In this document: piece after piece, positions 62,868 through 64,000 of the stretch
Layout of the letters: the number at the start of each line of letters is the position of its first letter
Position numbering within the stretch: the first letter of the stretch is position 1
DNA from: Sphingopyxis sp. MSC1_008
GTDB taxonomy: Bacteria > Pseudomonadota > Alphaproteobacteria > Sphingomonadales > Sphingomonadaceae
DNA: 64,000 nt
NCBI RefSeq assembly: GCF_023197165.1
Contig: NZ_JALPRD010000003.1
Coordinates: 186,001 to 250,000, forward strand
Direction of reading: 5' to 3'
Translations under genes and position numbers: made by a program
The notes under the pieces: model-generated
Database searches by the model: none
Told to the model about the DNA's origin: nothing
Seen by the model: the letters and a program-made list of their open reading frames with translations, nothing else

Positions 62868-63434
62868 ATGAAGATGCGTAGTTTGTTGCTTCCCGCCACC
62901 GCTTTCTCCTTTGCCCTTGCCGCCTGTTCGGGGCCCGCCGAAACCGAAAAAACCCCGACCGCATCCTATGACGGCGACGTCGTGCCCGAGGGCAGGGCGG
63001 CCGAACCGGCCGTGCCCGCGATCAAGCCCGTCGACATTCCGACGCGCGGCGGCGACGGATCGCCCATCGAACTGGCGGCGCTGACCGAAGCCGATGTCAG
63101 CGGCGCGAAGCTCAAGGGCGAGCTTGCGTGCAGCTTCGCCGCCGACGAAGCCGCGCAGCCGATCTTGCACGCGCAGGGCGATGTGGCATCGACCGAGCCG
63201 TCGCGCGGCATCGTCAAGGTCGGCGATACGATCGAAGCGGCGTCGGCGAACGGCGGCTTCGACGCGATGGCGAAGGGCACCAAATTCTTTGCCAAGGGGC
63301 TTGAGCTTCGCGTCGCGCTCGTCGGCCCGGCAGCGGGCGGCGGCGAATCGCCGCCGCGTCCGGCGACGGTGACCGCAGACCGCGCCGACGGCGCGCAGCG
63401 CGTCTTCGCGGGGCTGTGGCGCTGCGGTCCGTAA
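62868..63434 (+). CDS. Predicted lipoprotein of unknown function
   Basis: 188 residues. Signal peptide with lipobox (FALAAC), then a Thr/Pro/Glu linker and a small domain with an internal Cys pair (GELACSF and LWRCGP) that could form a disulfide. No family recognised. GATGATCTCTCCCG precedes the ATG; no strong Shine-Dalgarno is visible. Confidence 0.78.
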   Translation: MKMRSLLLPATAFSFALAACSGPAETEKTPTASYDGDVVPEGRAAEPAVPAIKPVDIPTRGGDGSPIELAALTEADVSGAKLKGELACSFAADEAAQPILHAQGDVASTEPSRGIVKVGDTIEAASANGGFDAMAKGTKFFAKGLELRVALVGPAAGGGESPPRPATVTADRADGAQRVFAGLWRCGP

Positions 63435-63523
63435 CGCCCGCTTGCGGGCACCGCGCGCGCGCCGCATAGAGGCGTCGCCGCGGTGTCGGGGGATGGCGGC
63501 GATTCATCACGATGGGGGCTGCA

Positions 63524-64000
63524 ATGGGCGACAGGCCGATCCTTCACGAATATGCCGCGAGCGGCAATTGCTACAAGATCCGGCTGACCGCGGCGCTGCT
63601 CGATTGTCCGATCGAACGGCGCGAATATGACATCATGCAGGGCGAGACGCGCACGCCCGACTTCCTCGCGAACGTCAACGCCAACGGCCGCATCCCGGTG
63701 CTGCAGGTCGGCGACAAATTCTTGCCCGAAAGCAATGCCGCCTGCTTCTGGCTCGCCGACGGGACGCACTTGGTGCCCTATGACCGGTTCGAGCGTGCCG
63801 ACATGCTGCACTGGATGTTCTTCGAACAATATAATCACGAACCCAATGTCGCGACCTTGCGCTTCTGGATGAAGTGGATCGGCGCCGACAATCTGAGCGA
63901 CGCGCAGCGGATGCAATTGCCGCTCAAACGGGCGGCCGGCGTCGCGGCGCTGAAGCTGATGGACGACCATCTGGAATCGCGCGACTGGCTTGCAGGGCAG
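63524..64000 (+). CDS. Glutathione S-transferase family protein, C-terminus cut by window
   Basis: 159 residues visible. The thioredoxin-like N-domain (ILHEYAASGNCYKIRLTAALL, with the active-site Ser/Cys region near ASGNCYK), the VNANGRIPVLQVGD cis-Pro loop and ESNAACFWLADG are typical of bacterial GSTs; the helical C-domain begins near RADMLHWMFFEQ and runs off the edge. The ATG at 63524 is chosen; an ATG at 63512 is in frame. Confidence 0.88.
   Translation, partial: MGDRPILHEYAASGNCYKIRLTAALLDCPIERREYDIMQGETRTPDFLANVNANGRIPVLQVGDKFLPESNAACFWLADGTHLVPYDRFERADMLHWMFFEQYNHEPNVATLRFWMKWIGADNLSDAQRMQLPLKRAAGVAALKLMDDHLESRDWLAGQ

Noticed and set aside
63436..63449. Terminator GCCCGC-TT-GCGGGC after the lipoprotein at 62868
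   Set aside because: The stem is short, the two-base loop is too tight, and no T-tract follows.

Overview
The window is GC-rich, densely coded chromosome from an alphaproteobacterium, most probably a member of the Sphingomonadaceae (Sphingopyxis/Sphingomonas type). The evidence is the ffh-rpsP-rimM-trmD-rplS cluster with a long acidic tail on S16, a DivL-type kinase with Tyr in place of the phospho-accepting His, AddAB instead of RecBCD, the AmgK-MurU peptidoglycan-recycling pair, a DUF1192 gene divergent from a quinone oxidoreductase, and many small intergenic palindromes of recurring families. The genus cannot be fixed from sequence reading alone. I see no rRNA, tRNA, CRISPR array, insertion sequence, prophage or integrase. 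Most of the window is ordinary core chromosome with small accessory genes between conserved blocks.

Layout. 1-255: start of a membrane signalling protein, running off the left edge. 490-8460: translation/secretion cluster ffh, rpsP, rimM, then trmD and rplS, split by a block of about 4 kb (serine hydrolase, small ORFan, LysR regulator, Ada-AraC protein, SRPBCC protein). 8559-14562: DUF1287 protein, asd, a DDAH-like amidinotransferase-fold hydrolase, a DUF2238 membrane protein, a lipoprotein, a GFA protein, rlmJ and a small unknown gene. 14813-18742: MarR-EmrA-EmrB efflux operon with a clear palindromic operator, divergent from a 2-hydroxychromene-2-carboxylate isomerase-like gene. 18787-23686: hydrolase, M2 dipeptidase, an ArsR/SRPBCC divergent pair with a perfect 20-bp operator, and an HxlR/SDR divergent pair. 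23878-27867: SDR, AMP nucleosidase, peroxiredoxin, AlgH/YqgE and a TPR protein.

28272-41234: ahcY, behind a 404-bp divergent promoter region with three exact TTGTCACAA boxes, then a tightly overlapping cluster divL-tsaE-amgK-murU-addB-addA, with trxA behind it. This joins cell-cycle signalling, tRNA t6A modification, cell-wall sugar recycling and double-strand-break repair in one apparent transcription unit. 41313-47745 (all minus): argJ, an aldehyde dehydrogenase, an M20 peptidase, a flavodoxin-like reductase and a lipoprotein PQQ sugar dehydrogenase with a cadherin-like N-terminal domain. 48069-48937: small XRE regulator plus membrane protein, behind two tandem operators. 49005-50827: glnB-glnA with a possible sigma-54 promoter. 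51056-53242: quinohaemoprotein alcohol dehydrogenase. 53444-56806: map and clpA. 57025-64000: YpeA-like acetyltransferase, second GFA protein, HerA-like ATPase, animal-type haem peroxidase, DUF1192, quinone oxidoreductase, lipoprotein, and a glutathione transferase cut by the right edge.

The strongest unexplained structure is regulatory and repetitive rather than a new gene system: nine intergenic bipartite palindromes of three sequence families, and several clear operator palindromes next to the regulators that probably bind them.
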